From assembly GCA_031276865.1 (NCBI GenBank), contig JAISMF010000001.1:1-33990 (forward strand): a stretch of DNA of 33,990 nucleotides. The letters are read 5' to 3'. A program made the translations under genes and the position numbers. The notes below the pieces were generated by a model. The model saw nothing but the letters and a program-made list of their open reading frames with translations. It ran no database searches and was not told the DNA's origin. Positions 1-9,140 of this stretch are shown here, piece after piece. Source of the stretch: Deltaproteobacteria bacterium. Its GTDB lineage: Bacteria > Desulfobacterota > Desulfarculia > Adiutricales > Adiutricaceae. Position 1 is the first letter of the stretch. Each line of letters opens with the position of its first letter.

Positions 1-324
1 GCAGGGTTTACCTTTGGTGATACTGGTCTGCCCGGTAAAGGCTTGATAATATATGTTTTCTTCCCATTGAGCAACTACCTGTTCATCGCTCAGGCTGAAG
101 ATAAATTTTAAAAGTAAAATACCTATCATTAGTCTGATGGGTATCGCCGGTCTCCCCTCTCTTTTGCTGTAGTATTTGTAGCAGCTAGTAATCAAAGTCA
201 CCCAATCGATCTTCTTCGATATAATGAGTAAGGGGTGGGTCTGATCGAGAATATTTTCGAGTGAACCGCTCTCCATATCAAAGAAAGTTTTGCTACCAGG
301 CGTGGCAGTTTCGGGTTGTATCAT
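1..324 (-). CDS. IS transposase, N-terminal part (runs off the left edge)
   Basis: An open frame of 108 codons starts at ATG 324 and runs off the window, so only the N-terminus is visible. The middle reads KREGRPAIPIRLMIGILLLK, followed by FSLSDEQVVAQWEENIYYQ and FTGQ. This is the pattern of the DUF772-type N-terminal domain of IS5/IS1182-like DDE transposases, which binds DNA next to the transposon ends. The catalytic DDE domain would lie to the left of the window. AGGA sits 8 bases before the ATG, and a consensus sigma-70 promoter lies at 379-407. No stop or frameshift is seen in the visible part, so this copy may be intact, unlike the other transposase genes here. The exact IS family is uncertain, because related IS groups share this N-terminal domain. 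Confidence 0.82.
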   Translation of the reverse strand, partial: MIQPETATPGSKTFFDMESGSLENILDQTHPLLIISKKIDWVTLITSCYKYYSKREGRPAIPIRLMIGILLLKFIFSLSDEQVVAQWEENIYYQAFTGQTSITKGKPC

Positions 325-341
325 TGTTTCCTGAAAATAAA

Positions 342-359
342 ATTCAAATTTATTTGAAT
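342..359. repeat. Perfect inverted repeat in the transposase leader
   Basis: ATTCAAAT and ATTTGAAT are exact reverse complements separated by 2 bases. The repeat lies between the promoter at 379-407 and the transposase start at 324. It could be a regulator site or a small leader hairpin. It does not look like the IS end, because the promoter lies outside it. Confidence 0.5.
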
Positions 360-378
360 CAATTAGCTTTAAAATGCA

Positions 379-407
379 ATTATACTTCGGCATACAACAT
401 TTGTCAA
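379..407 (-). promoter_or_regulatory. Consensus sigma-70 promoter of the IS transposase
   Basis: On the minus strand TTGACA (407-402) and TATAAT (384-379) are both perfect, with an exact 17-base spacer. Transcription would start near 372 and lead straight into the transposase gene at 324. The left-facing IS should therefore have its end to the right of 407. Confidence 0.8.
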
Positions 408-635
408 TACTTTTTTTAATATTTTTATTTTTTTTTATTACACTTTTTTTGTTAAGTAACTATTAATCTTATACCACATAAACTTCTGTATGATGAAATG
501 AAGATGTTACAAATTTATAAATTTTCAGTCTGGAAAATAAAACTTTTAAAAAATTTTATAATTTTCTAAAAATTGCGTAAAAAACGGCCTGTTATTTTCA
601 ATTTTTACCGCAAAATCAATGAGTTATTAACTTTC
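408..635. other. AT-rich spacer holding the unseen IS end
   Basis: Very AT-rich with long T and A runs, for example around 411-440. No coding frame or RNA gene is seen. The outer end of the IS must lie here. The broken AAA-ATPase gene stops at 636, so its missing C-terminal part was lost at or near this boundary. Confidence 0.5.
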
Positions 636-1882
636 TCAGCACTGACTAAATAAATAAGGCCTTCTTCTAATTCCTGTTATTATCTTATCAATCGTAAGAT
701 ATCCCGTCTGGAAAAGAAGTGGGACGGGTTTCAGCTCTCCCACCGCCGCTGATTTAATATCTTTCAGGGGGATGTTGGAGAGCATGTCCTTAGTGAAACC
801 CAAAGGATCGAAGCTAAACACATCCCTTAAAAAATTTTGTGACAACCCTGTTTCCATCCAATAAGGCTGGAATTCCCGCTTCAAAAACAATTGAGAATTG
901 AAACCGGATTCAAAACTTTAGTCATGCCGTCCCATGTGTAGCCATCATACCATCTAAATATCTCATCACGTAGATCCGACTCTGATTTAAGAACGCTGAT
1001 TTCAACCTGCTCGGGTTCCGAGCCTGGAGGGTGAACTTCCAGAGCGTTCCGCTCGAACAATCTTGAATTTTTATATTCTTCGGATTTTAGGATTGTTTTC
1101 AACACAGGATTGTAGTAACCTCGGAAATTATCATCCAGCTCTTTATGAGTGAAACCGCAGATCGCCGAATAGTTTTTATCCATGGTAATGTCGGTGAGAT
1201 TATTCAATCCAGCAGATATCCCCATCATGCCGTAACGGGTGACGCCCGTGACAAATGCGAAACGTATCATTTTATTCGATGATTTTAAGGCGGAGAAAAA
1301 AATACGGAGAATTTTAGCGTTCTTAGCGGCCAGCTTCTCATCGACAATGTTAGAACTGACAGGATCATCATATTCATCAAAAAGAACCACGACTTTTTCT
1401 TTGGTTTTTTTGTGTATCTTTTTGATCAGTTATTCAACGGATAAAGAATAATTATCGGTAGTTAATTTTATACCCCATTCGCAGACCATGACGGACAGCA
1501 TCCCCATAAGCGATGATTTCAGCTCTTCCGTACTCGCGCTCGGGACATTCATATTAAATCTAAGCACGGAATGTTTTTTAAAATTGTAGTCTGTTTTCCC
1601 TATTTCATGTCATTTAAATAGTTCTTCCTCCCCATCGAATACCTCCTCTATCGTCTCCAGAAGAACGGTTTTTCCAAATCGTCTGGGACGGGAGAGAAAA
1701 TAGTTTTTAACTTTACTTGTGATAAGTTTGTGGATGAACCAGGTTTTATCCACATAGATAAGATCTTCCTCGATAATTTCCTTAAAAGAGGCTTCATCCA
1801 CCTGTATCTTTTTCAATCCATCGGTCACGATCGCCCTCGGCTGCTCTTGTATAAACGCGCAACGTAGTGAAAAAGAAAACAT
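636..1882 (-). pseudogene. Broken AAA-ATPase of the PD-(D/E)XK nuclease type (DUF1703-like)
   Basis: Read on the minus strand, the gene opens with DEASFKEIIEEDLIYVDKT and the Walker A motif RPRRFGKT. It passes an in-frame TGA at 1612-1610 and an in-frame TAA at 1432-1430, then the Walker B LFDEYD, FVTGVT, FRWYDGYTWDG and VLNPVSILN. At about 885-890, in a run of T, the frame shifts by one base and continues as LKREFQPYWMETG and PLLFQTGYLTI, ending at 636. This domain order matches the intact paralogue at 7031-8761. The C-terminal nuclease domain, roughly the last 180 residues there, is absent. A GTG at 1828 with GAGG upstream is a better start than the far end at 1882. In the family these proteins combine an ATPase with a nuclease fold, but their cellular role is not established. 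Confidence 0.85.
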
Positions 1883-2286
1883 GCGATTCGTTATCGCGCG
1901 AAAATTTTCGAATTATCCGTAATTTTCGACAATCTGTACAATCTCGGCGAACCGCCGCGGGTAAACGCTGCTTTCATCACCTCGACCTGTATTTGTCAGT
2001 TCAAAAAATGTCCACTCTTTTTTCATGCCCCGCGGCCGGCTCCGTCCTTTCCAGGAGAAAACCGACGACGCCGTTGATACCAAGTTTCAAAGCCGGGGGA
2101 GGCCGATTTATGAACCTTTGATGCGAGCGCGAAAAATCCGGCAATTAAAATTGATTAAATACGACATACAAAATATGGTAAAAATCGCAATTCTCTACAT
2201 CCCATTAAGTATTATATTTCAACATCCTAAAACAGCATGGACTTTTCGCATACGGAGGCGACTCGATGAACCCAGGTAACGTAGGA
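1883..2286. other. Spacer without a supported gene
   Basis: Mixed composition, with a GC-rich patch near 2025-2105 and AT-rich flanks. Short open frames exist on the plus strand, but none has a ribosome-binding site or a recognisable protein. Confidence 0.4.
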
Positions 2287-2347
2287 GGGAGGTACTCCCA
2301 TGATTAAGACCCAGCTATCGGTCAGCCTCGGGTCTTGCGTGACCGAT
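2287..2347 (+). ncRNA. Possible structured RNA: hairpin plus H-type pseudoknot
   Basis: GGGAG (2287-2291) pairs with CTCCC (2295-2299). Downstream, AGACCC (2307-2312) pairs with GGGTCT (2330-2335), and ATCGGTCA (2317-2324) pairs with TGACCGAT (2340-2347). The last two stems interlock in the order 5'-1, 5'-2, 3'-1, 3'-2 with 4- and 5-base loops, which is the layout of an H-type pseudoknot. All pairs are Watson-Crick. It could be a fragment of a group II intron or another mobile-element RNA. I cannot assign a class, and the strand is assumed. Confidence 0.35.
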
Positions 2348-2454
2348 CGTGAGGACGGTGGCGAAGCGTGGATCGGGGGTGTGCAGTAGGCCAGCCATTC
2401 GCTCCAGCTATGACACTCCAGCCAAGATATTTATGACGTCTCGCGAGGGCTTTA

Positions 2455-2970
2455 TTAGATCATCAATTTTTCATTAAGAGCTTTCAACTGGGTTAACATG
2501 CTGGCCCGAAATTCCACAAATTCAATTTTTAAATCAGCTATAGCTTGCAACAACCTTGCATTAGTCTTATGAAAGTCAACGATAGCCTGATTAACGTAAT
2601 TGGACAGTTTGTCGACCTTGGTTTCCAGCCTATAAATACGTTACTCAAGCCCATTCCCATCCGAGGAGGGGGCAATATGGGGAGTTTCCTGGGTGGTTGG
2701 TGTTCCGGGAGGGCCCTCGGACGGGGTCCCGGAAGCGTCGGAGGGATTGGTCATCAGGAAAAGGCCTACCGACAATATTATAATGAACCCTCCTAAAAAT
2801 AAAAGGGGATGGCAGGACGACAGGACGATCGGAGGATTGGGTGGCGGCTTCCCATGGGAAGACCTGGGGAGTTGGGCCTTGAGCGAAATACTGGTGCTTT
2901 TGGGTGAACTTGCATGAAATAGGCCCTGGAGGAAAACATTTTCAAGCCATTCGAGCCGTTTAACAAACGC
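2455..2970 (-). pseudogene. Remnant of a membrane-anchored coiled-coil protein
   Basis: The minus-strand frame from 2970 to the TAA at 2457-2455 stays open apart from one in-frame TAA at 2643-2641. It has protein-like architecture. An N-terminal piece, VKRLEWLENVFLQG, is followed by a polar linker and a membrane segment, LLFLGGFIIILSVGLFLM. Next comes a Pro/Thr/Ser-rich stretch, and after the stop a heptad-patterned coiled coil (YRLETKVDKLSNYVNQA to LTQLKALNEKLM). The premature stop reads as a CAA to TAA change in a Leu-Glu-Gln context. No start codon exists downstream of the double stop at 2971-2976, so the 5' end is also missing. I do not recognise the family. Confidence 0.6.
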
Positions 2971-3913
2971 CTACTAATTTATTAAATAAATATCACTAGC
3001 GTCCTAAATAAAATTACAACTTTCTCATATGGCAATATATGAATAGTTAGTTTCATAAATTTCGATAAGTAGTATGGAACAGATTATATTTCTGCCTAAC
3101 TCTCAGATAGGGTCTTTCTGGACAGTTTGGGAGCGGGAACTCTGAAAGCTTGAATATATGCGGTTTTCAGCAAATTCTTTGAAGAGTTGAGTCAGTATTC
3201 AGGACGCTAGTGAATAAATATAAATACATCATTAATATTATAATAATTAAATAATAAATAATATTATATATTAATATTATACTATTTTAGGCTTTAGTTT
3301 ACATAACATAGACGCAACAGCCAAAAGCCCAACAAAGGATAAACGGATAGAAGAACATACTGCATATGGATTAGATATCCTATATACAGTGATTATTAGG
3401 TAACCTATTTTTAGGCAAAAAATTCGCTAGAGGTTTTTGCACACGCGTCAACAAAAATTATCGAACATTTTAGGGACCCCCTTTTCGACCCCTTTGTCGC
3501 TCAAACCGTCTCCCTGCGCGGTTTTCACACATTATTCCATCCGGAAGCGTGAATTCCGGTCACGCCCCAAAACTTAAATTTTAGACGACCGCGATCCGGA
3601 GAAGTCGGCGCCCTCCCCTCTCTTTCGCGCATCCATAAATGAACCCCGGACAAAGGGACAGGGCGCTCGCCGTGCAAACGCTCCCCAATCCGGCCAATTC
3701 GGGAAGGCCGCGCCTTGGGACGGAGAAACGCGGGCTTTGATCGATACGCTTTTTCTTTTCCATCGCCTAGGGTAATTTCTGCTAAAATCAAGCCCGCGCG
3801 ACACGCATTCTCGACCCCTGGCGCCGCCGCTCTGGCCAGCGATGCCCCGGGGTCCGTTTCAGCTCCTCCGACGGCTCCGGCCGCGGACCTCAAGGGGGTT
3901 CATTTTCCGATTT
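2971..3913. other. Long spacer upstream of the TPR gene
   Basis: 2971-3480 is AT-rich, with an almost pure A+T stretch at 3210-3290. From about 3480 the composition changes abruptly to GC-rich. Overlapping frames on both strands at 3525-3913 show no recognisable protein. The TPR gene's promoter and leader should lie here, but I see no convincing consensus promoter. Confidence 0.4.
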
Positions 3914-6382
3914 ATGAAAATAAAATTATCACTAATTTTAATATCAGCGTTCATTTTAGTCTTCTTTTTCCTCGTTTCCCTAAACAACGCCGAGCTCTCG
4001 GCCCAGGATGGGCCCCCGTCGGCGGCCGGGGCCGGAGAGGAAGCCAAAAAGCCGAACGGCCCGGCGCCCGGAGACGGCGGGGAGTCCGGAAACGGAACGA
4101 CGGAAAAAAAACCGGAACACGTAATTCATCCGCCCATGCCGGATGAAGCCGAAGACTCCTCCATAGGAGGCGCCCCGACGAAAAATGACGATAGTTCTGA
4201 AGGCGGTTCCGCCGATGGAACAAGCGGTTCGTCCGGAAAAACGGGCGCGTCGTCCGGAAAGGCCGCTGAGCCGGAAGGGGGCGGCGCCGTTTCCGGCGCC
4301 GCCGCTAAAAACACGGAGGTGAAGGAGCGGGAGGCGGACTCCTCCCCTAAACAGGAGGCTCCGGAGAAGACTTCCGCGGATTCCGCCGCGGAAGAGGAAA
4401 ACGCTTCCCCCGGGGAGGCTTCCAAGAAGCCCGAGGCGCCTCCGGACAAGCCCACGCCCGACAAAGCGGCCCCGGACAAGGCGGACGCCTCGGTAAAGAG
4501 CGGGAGCGCGGCGAGCCCCCTGCCTTCGACCGCGGCGCCGGACAAGGATAAGCTGGAGTCCCTCGCCAGCGAGGCCGCGGCCCTCTACAAACAGGGGAAG
4601 TACCCTCAGGCCGAGGCTAAGTACAAGGAGGCCGCGGACGGCTACGGGAGCGTCTACGGCCCCGACGATCCCAAAACCCTGGAGGCCAGGGTCCTCCACG
4701 ACCGGGCCCTCCTCATGGCGGGACGCTACCCGGAGTCGGTGGCCCTCTCCCTGGAGCTTCTGCCCGCGCTTGAAAAGGCGGTCCCCCAAAACGACCCCAT
4801 CCTCCTTCAGCTGCAAAACGTCCTGGGCCTGGGGCGGCTCTACAACGACGAAGACGAGGCAGCCCTGGACTATTTCGAAAAACTCGCGGACGCGAGGGAG
4901 GCCTATCTGGGGCCCGAGCACCCCCAGACGCTGGTAAGCCGGAGGAGCTTCCTCGTCGCTAAAAGGGCCCTGCAGGAGATGGATCAGGCGGACCTCGCTT
5001 CCTTGCGGAGGGTCCTGGACACCCAGACCCGGGTCTGGGGCGAATACGATCCCGAGACCCTGGAGACCAGGCACCAGCTGGCCTTATCCATCTTTCTCCT
5101 GACCCCCAGGGAGGAGTTCGCCGGAGAAAAGGAAAAAGAGGTGAGGCGCTTGGTCGCCGAAACCCTGGAGGCCAGGAAGAGGCGCTACGGGGAGATCCAT
5201 CCGGACGTCTCGGAGACCCTCTCGATTTACGCGCTCATGGACGAGCGGGCGGAGAAGTACGACGAGGCCTTGAAGGGCTACCAGGACGTGAGCGCCATAG
5301 AGGTTCAGACCCTGGGGCCGGATCACCCCTGGTCGGTGAACAGCTATCTGGCCATGGCCTGGATCGAAAGGCGGCGGGAGCGCTACGACCAGGCCCTGAA
5401 TCTTTTGGAGAATTCCTTAAACTCGCGCCTGCGCTTCTACGGCGGCGAGACCGAGCACAGCCTCAAGGTGCGTTACTTCGAGGCCGACATCTACTTCAAC
5501 GATCTAAACGATCCTGACAAGGCCCTGGACATCCTCCGCTACATCTTCGAATGCCAGGAGGCGACCCTGGGTCCGGAAAACTCGCAGACCTTGAACACCC
5601 TCCTCCGGATGGCCAACGTCCTCGAGGGCAAGGGCGAGCTCGAGGAATCCCTGGGCGTCTTCAACAGGCTCCTCGAGATCCGCCTTTCGAACTCGGGGCC
5701 CGATCACCCGGACACCCTCTCCGTCTACTCCGCCCTGGCCTTCCACCAGTACCTCCAGAACAACCTCCCCAAGGCCCGGGAGCTCTTCGAGGACCTGGTC
5801 CCCAGATACCGGAAGGCCTTGGGAGCGGACCACGACGATACTTTAAACTCCCAGCTCACCCTGGGAATCATCTACGGCGGAATCGGGGAAAACGAGAAGG
5901 CCAAGGCTCAGCTGGAAAGCGCCCTGGCCTCCTTCGAGCGGCTCAAAGGTCCGGACGCGCGGATGACGCTCCTCGCGAAGTTCTGCCTCGCCCAGATCCA
6001 TAAGAACCTAGGCGAGTGGGACAAGGCCCTGGCGCTGTCTAAAGAGGTGCTCGCCGCGAGAGAGCGCCTGGCGGGCCCGGTGGGCGTGGACACGGTTAAA
6101 TCCCGCTACCAGCTGGCGGAGATCAACCTCGCGGCCGGGGACCGCGCCTCCGCCCTCCCCCTCCTGGAGGAGCTGGTCAGAAACCAAACCGAACTCTTCG
6201 GCCCAAACGACACGAGGACCCTGGCCACCCGGCAGGATCTGGCCGAATGCTACCGCGACCTGGGTGACAAAAAGAAGGCCCGGGAGGTTTACATCCCGCT
6301 TCTAAAAGACGTGGAGAGCGTCTACAGCCCCGCCAACCCCGTCGCGACCAAGCTCCGCAACGAGCTGGCCCTGGTCTATTAG
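3914..6382 (+). CDS. Exported TPR-repeat protein with a low-complexity stalk
   Basis: The product is 822 residues from ATG 3914. A frame start at 3842 would put 24 arginine-rich residues in front of the signal sequence, so ATG 3914 fits better. The nearest purine-rich stretch, AAGGGGG, lies an unusual 16 bases upstream. Residues 1-25 are MKIKLSLILISAFILVFFFL and VSLNN, a signal peptide or anchor. Residues about 30-215 are low complexity, rich in Gly, Ser, Ala, Pro, Glu and Lys, with repeated PDK units. From about 220 to the end are roughly twelve 42-45-residue TPR units of the kinesin-light-chain type, marked by GPDHPDTL, GPEHPQTL, GEYDPETL and similar. Such arrays act as protein-binding scaffolds. 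The layout suggests an envelope scaffold on a flexible stalk. The partner is unknown. Confidence 0.85.
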   Translation: MKIKLSLILISAFILVFFFLVSLNNAELSAQDGPPSAAGAGEEAKKPNGPAPGDGGESGNGTTEKKPEHVIHPPMPDEAEDSSIGGAPTKNDDSSEGGSADGTSGSSGKTGASSGKAAEPEGGGAVSGAAAKNTEVKEREADSSPKQEAPEKTSADSAAEEENASPGEASKKPEAPPDKPTPDKAAPDKADASVKSGSAASPLPSTAAPDKDKLESLASEAAALYKQGKYPQAEAKYKEAADGYGSVYGPDDPKTLEARVLHDRALLMAGRYPESVALSLELLPALEKAVPQNDPILLQLQNVLGLGRLYNDEDEAALDYFEKLADAREAYLGPEHPQTLVSRRSFLVAKRALQEMDQADLASLRRVLDTQTRVWGEYDPETLETRHQLALSIFLLTPREEFAGEKEKEVRRLVAETLEARKRRYGEIHPDVSETLSIYALMDERAEKYDEALKGYQDVSAIEVQTLGPDHPWSVNSYLAMAWIERRRERYDQALNLLENSLNSRLRFYGGETEHSLKVRYFEADIYFNDLNDPDKALDILRYIFECQEATLGPENSQTLNTLLRMANVLEGKGELEESLGVFNRLLEIRLSNSGPDHPDTLSVYSALAFHQYLQNNLPKARELFEDLVPRYRKALGADHDDTLNSQLTLGIIYGGIGENEKAKAQLESALASFERLKGPDARMTLLAKFCLAQIHKNLGEWDKALALSKEVLAARERLAGPVGVDTVKSRYQLAEINLAAGDRASALPLLEELVRNQTELFGPNDTRTLATRQDLAECYRDLGDKKKAREVYIPLLKDVESVYSPANPVATKLRNELALVY

Positions 6383-6577
6383 GGACCCCCCTTCTAAAGA
6401 CCCGGCCCGCTTAGACCTCCCTCAGACCGCCCGCTCCGGCGGTCGATTCGGATCCCGCCTTAACCGGCCCTCAAGTCTTTCAGGCGGGCGATCCTTTCGG
6501 GTCGCGCGTCTTTTAAGAAGACGGAACGTAAAAACACCCGCTCCGCCTGGGGAAAGAATGAAAAGCCGGGAGGGCCG

Positions 6578-6616
6578 AAAACAACGCCGGAAACGGAAGC
6601 GTTCCGGCGTTGTTTT
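6578..6616 (+). terminator. Perfect 15-bp hairpin, probable terminator
   Basis: AAAACAACGCCGGAA (6578-6592) pairs without mismatch with 6602-6616, leaving a 9-base loop. The 3' arm ends in TTTT and the 5' arm begins with AAAA, so it could work in both directions. It lies about 200 bases after the TPR gene stop, with no other gene between. Confidence 0.6.
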
Positions 6617-7030
6617 CACTTAGAGCCGCCGGGGCCTGGCGCTTTGTTCGAGACTCCTCATACTTTATGGAAGTACACAATTATGATTTATCCCAAATTT
6701 TGCGTCCGGACGTTAAACAATTTTCAAACGTAGACTTTTTGCGCTTGAATTGATATTTAATATCTTTCTTAATAAATATATCGTGAAAATAAATAATCAT
6801 ATAATATTATTATTAATTGTATATATATTTTAGACAATAATTTATATATCATTTTAGAATTAAAACTAGAGTTAAAAAGAGTTAGTTTTGTCAAATCATA
6901 TACAGACCGAACCGAATAAAATGTAACCAGCCAGGGGGCGAGGGAGCGAACCTCCTCTGGATGAAAACTGAAATCTCAAGTATAATGTCAATGAGTTTTA
7001 GGCGCCCTTTCACCGTTCCGGAAGTTAAAC
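6617..7030. other. Spacer before the intact AAA-ATPase gene
   Basis: 6720-6890 is strongly AT-rich. At 6933-6961 there is a GC-rich inverted segment, CCAG to CTGG around GGAG and CTCC. No gene is seen. The spacer should hold the promoter of the gene at 7031, but no clear consensus is visible. Confidence 0.4.
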
Positions 7031-8761
7031 ATGCGAAAAGAATTACCAAAAATAATCCAAACATTTTCTGAAATTATCAGCGATAACATGCTTTACGCTG
7101 ATAAAACCGAGTACATATATAATCTAATTAAAAAATTTAAAGTATGTTTTCTTTGTCGTCCCAGACGTTTCGGTAAATCTCTCCTCCTCAGCACTATTGA
7201 GTCGCTATTTTCCGGAGAAAGGAAAATATTTAAAGGGTTATGGATTGATTCATCGGATTACACGTTTCAAAAGCAACCGGTCATCCGCCTCAGTATGGAT
7301 TACGCCAAATCCGCGGAGCCAGGCATGCTGGAAAAAAAAATCTTATTTAGCCTTCAGAGCATAGGGGAGTCTGAAGGTCTTTCGATTACGAATTTGTCTT
7401 TTGACATTGCGCTTATCGACCTTGTGAAAAAACTGTACAATAAATACAATAATTTACAAAAAGCCACGGGAAAAGACCTGGATAGACAAGAACCAGTTCG
7501 GAAAGTTGTCATTTTGATTGACGAGTATGACGCCCCTATCATTGACAATATTGACAACTCCAAAGTGGCCGAGGATAACCATAAAACCCTCCACGATTTT
7601 TACCGAGGGTTTAAGAATCTTGACAATTTTATTCGTTTTGTTTTTGTAACCGGTATCTCGCAAGCCGCTAGAGCGGCTCTAGGTCAAACCTCCAACAACA
7701 TTGATGACATATCCTTGATGCCGGAGTACGCCGGGATCTGCGGGTTCACTCTTCAGGATCTGGACTCTCTCTTTGCCGATCGTTATGAAGAAACTCTTAA
7801 CGTTCTCATAGCGAAAAAAAAGATGCAACCAGACGCCACGGTCGCCGATCTTAGAAAAGAAATATTGCGTTGGTACGATGGCTATGTTTTCGATGGGGAA
7901 ACACCGTTTGACGAAACCGCATCAGAAACGCCTATCAGAGTTTTAAACCCCTATTCCATCGTTAATTTTTTTAAAATAAAATCTTTTAAAGACTACTGGC
8001 TCCGGTTAGGCCCACCATCTTTTCTGGCAACAATGATTGCGAATGATCCCGACTCTTTTATTTTTAAAACGCCGCTCAGAGCTTCTGAGGAAGAATTACG
8101 CACATTCATCCCAGACGATGTCTCTCCAATTCCTATTTTATTTCAAACCGGCTATCTTACTTTGAGCGGCAATTCATCGGAAAATGAGGCGGAGCCTTAT
8201 ACCCTTAAAATTCCTAATAACGAAGTGGCGCGCGGCTACCCCAGGGCTTTCTATCAGGCGTATTTTGGCCCTATTAAAAATAAGGAATTAATTTCAAAAG
8301 GGAAAATATTTAAGACCGCCGTCCTCAACCACAACGCCGTCGCGATTGAGAAACTTCTTGAAACAACCTTGGCTAAATCACCCTCCGAACAGCATGTTCC
8401 ATTGGAAAAATACTATCATTCCGTAATTCAGGTTTTTATTGACGGAATGGGTATTGACACCAGATCTCAAGTATCATCATCCATGGGTAAATCCGAGCTT
8501 GATTTGGTATTTTCAGACAATGTTTACGTAATTATTGAAGTTAAATTCGAAAAGGAACCTAAGAAACACTCCACAAAGACAATCGATGATAAGCGCGAAA
8601 AGGCCCGTAGCTTAGCCACAAAAGCTCTGGAACAGATTACTAAAAAAGAATACTCCAATCATTATGCTTTGCAAGCGAAAAATATAATTGAACTCGGTTT
8701 AGGTATTTTCGGCCGCTCAAAAGTCGGGGTGCTCATAAGGGACGGGAAAACCGTCCGTTGA
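7031..8761 (+). CDS. AAA-ATPase with C-terminal PD-(D/E)XK nuclease domain, intact
   Basis: The product is 576 residues, from an ATG with GGAAG 7 bases upstream. It resembles the AAA-ATPase-like / PDDEXK_9 (DUF1703) family. Walker A is RPRRFGKS (43-50) and Walker B is ILIDEYDAPI (161-170). FVTGIS, ILRWYDGY, VLNPYSIVNFF and ILFQTGYLTL follow. The C-terminal domain has GKSELDLVF near 485-493 and YVIIEVKF near 497-504, giving the D...ExK nuclease core. All key residues are present, so it may be active. The family is abundant in gut and symbiont genomes, often in many copies next to mobile elements, and its role is not established. Base and codon use are far more AT-rich than the flanking TPR and queA genes, suggesting acquisition. 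It is a full-length relative of the broken gene at 636-1882. Confidence 0.9.
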   Translation: MRKELPKIIQTFSEIISDNMLYADKTEYIYNLIKKFKVCFLCRPRRFGKSLLLSTIESLFSGERKIFKGLWIDSSDYTFQKQPVIRLSMDYAKSAEPGMLEKKILFSLQSIGESEGLSITNLSFDIALIDLVKKLYNKYNNLQKATGKDLDRQEPVRKVVILIDEYDAPIIDNIDNSKVAEDNHKTLHDFYRGFKNLDNFIRFVFVTGISQAARAALGQTSNNIDDISLMPEYAGICGFTLQDLDSLFADRYEETLNVLIAKKKMQPDATVADLRKEILRWYDGYVFDGETPFDETASETPIRVLNPYSIVNFFKIKSFKDYWLRLGPPSFLATMIANDPDSFIFKTPLRASEEELRTFIPDDVSPIPILFQTGYLTLSGNSSENEAEPYTLKIPNNEVARGYPRAFYQAYFGPIKNKELISKGKIFKTAVLNHNAVAIEKLLETTLAKSPSEQHVPLEKYYHSVIQVFIDGMGIDTRSQVSSSMGKSELDLVFSDNVYVIIEVKFEKEPKKHSTKTIDDKREKARSLATKALEQITKKEYSNHYALQAKNIIELGLGIFGRSKVGVLIRDGKTVR

Positions 8762-8910
8762 CCAGGGGCGTATGTGATGTTTTTTATTCCACGAGAAAAG
8801 ATAGCGGCCGTAAATACGGCGTAAAATTTTAAGGATTTATGCGATTTATGATGAATTCCGCATTATATACATTCACCACATTACGCCTTATGTAACTCGC
8901 GATATAATTT

Positions 8911-9027
8911 CCCCCGGGGAACCCAAGCGTCATTGGCGCTCCACTGGGTTTATCCAGTCTCATCATACAACGTGTTTTCTCAATAACTCTATATATAGTT
9001 TATATTATAAAATACGCGAAATCCGAA
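8911..9027. repeat. Dispersed repeat, copy 1
   Basis: About 117 bases match the segment at 12888-13006 with high identity. Shared blocks include GCTCCACTGG, TTTTCTCAATAACTCTATAT and AAATCCGAA. Read on the minus strand, both copies give the peptide pattern RVIEKTRCM, DK, SGA, GFP, but neither sits in a convincing gene. Copy 1 follows the intact AAA-ATPase gene and copy 2 precedes the second AAA gene. It may be a small non-autonomous mobile element or an IS end. Confidence 0.7.
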
Positions 9028-9140
9028 GAGCCTCCGGCTCCTTTCCCGGCGCGCCAAGTATCTGGCCCTCCCCGCCGCTCCAGCGAGTAGGGGGATGGAT
9101 CTTTTTCGCCCGAACGGTCCGCAGATCGGGATTCAATATT

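Noticed and set aside
2282..2460. Group II intron
   Set aside because: Structured and without a gene, but I could not find domain V or a reverse transcriptase; kept only as a possible structured RNA.
2545..2917. Plus-strand frames over the coiled-coil relic
   Set aside because: The minus strand gives a membrane segment and a coiled coil in one frame; the plus frames have no motif and no good ribosome-binding site.
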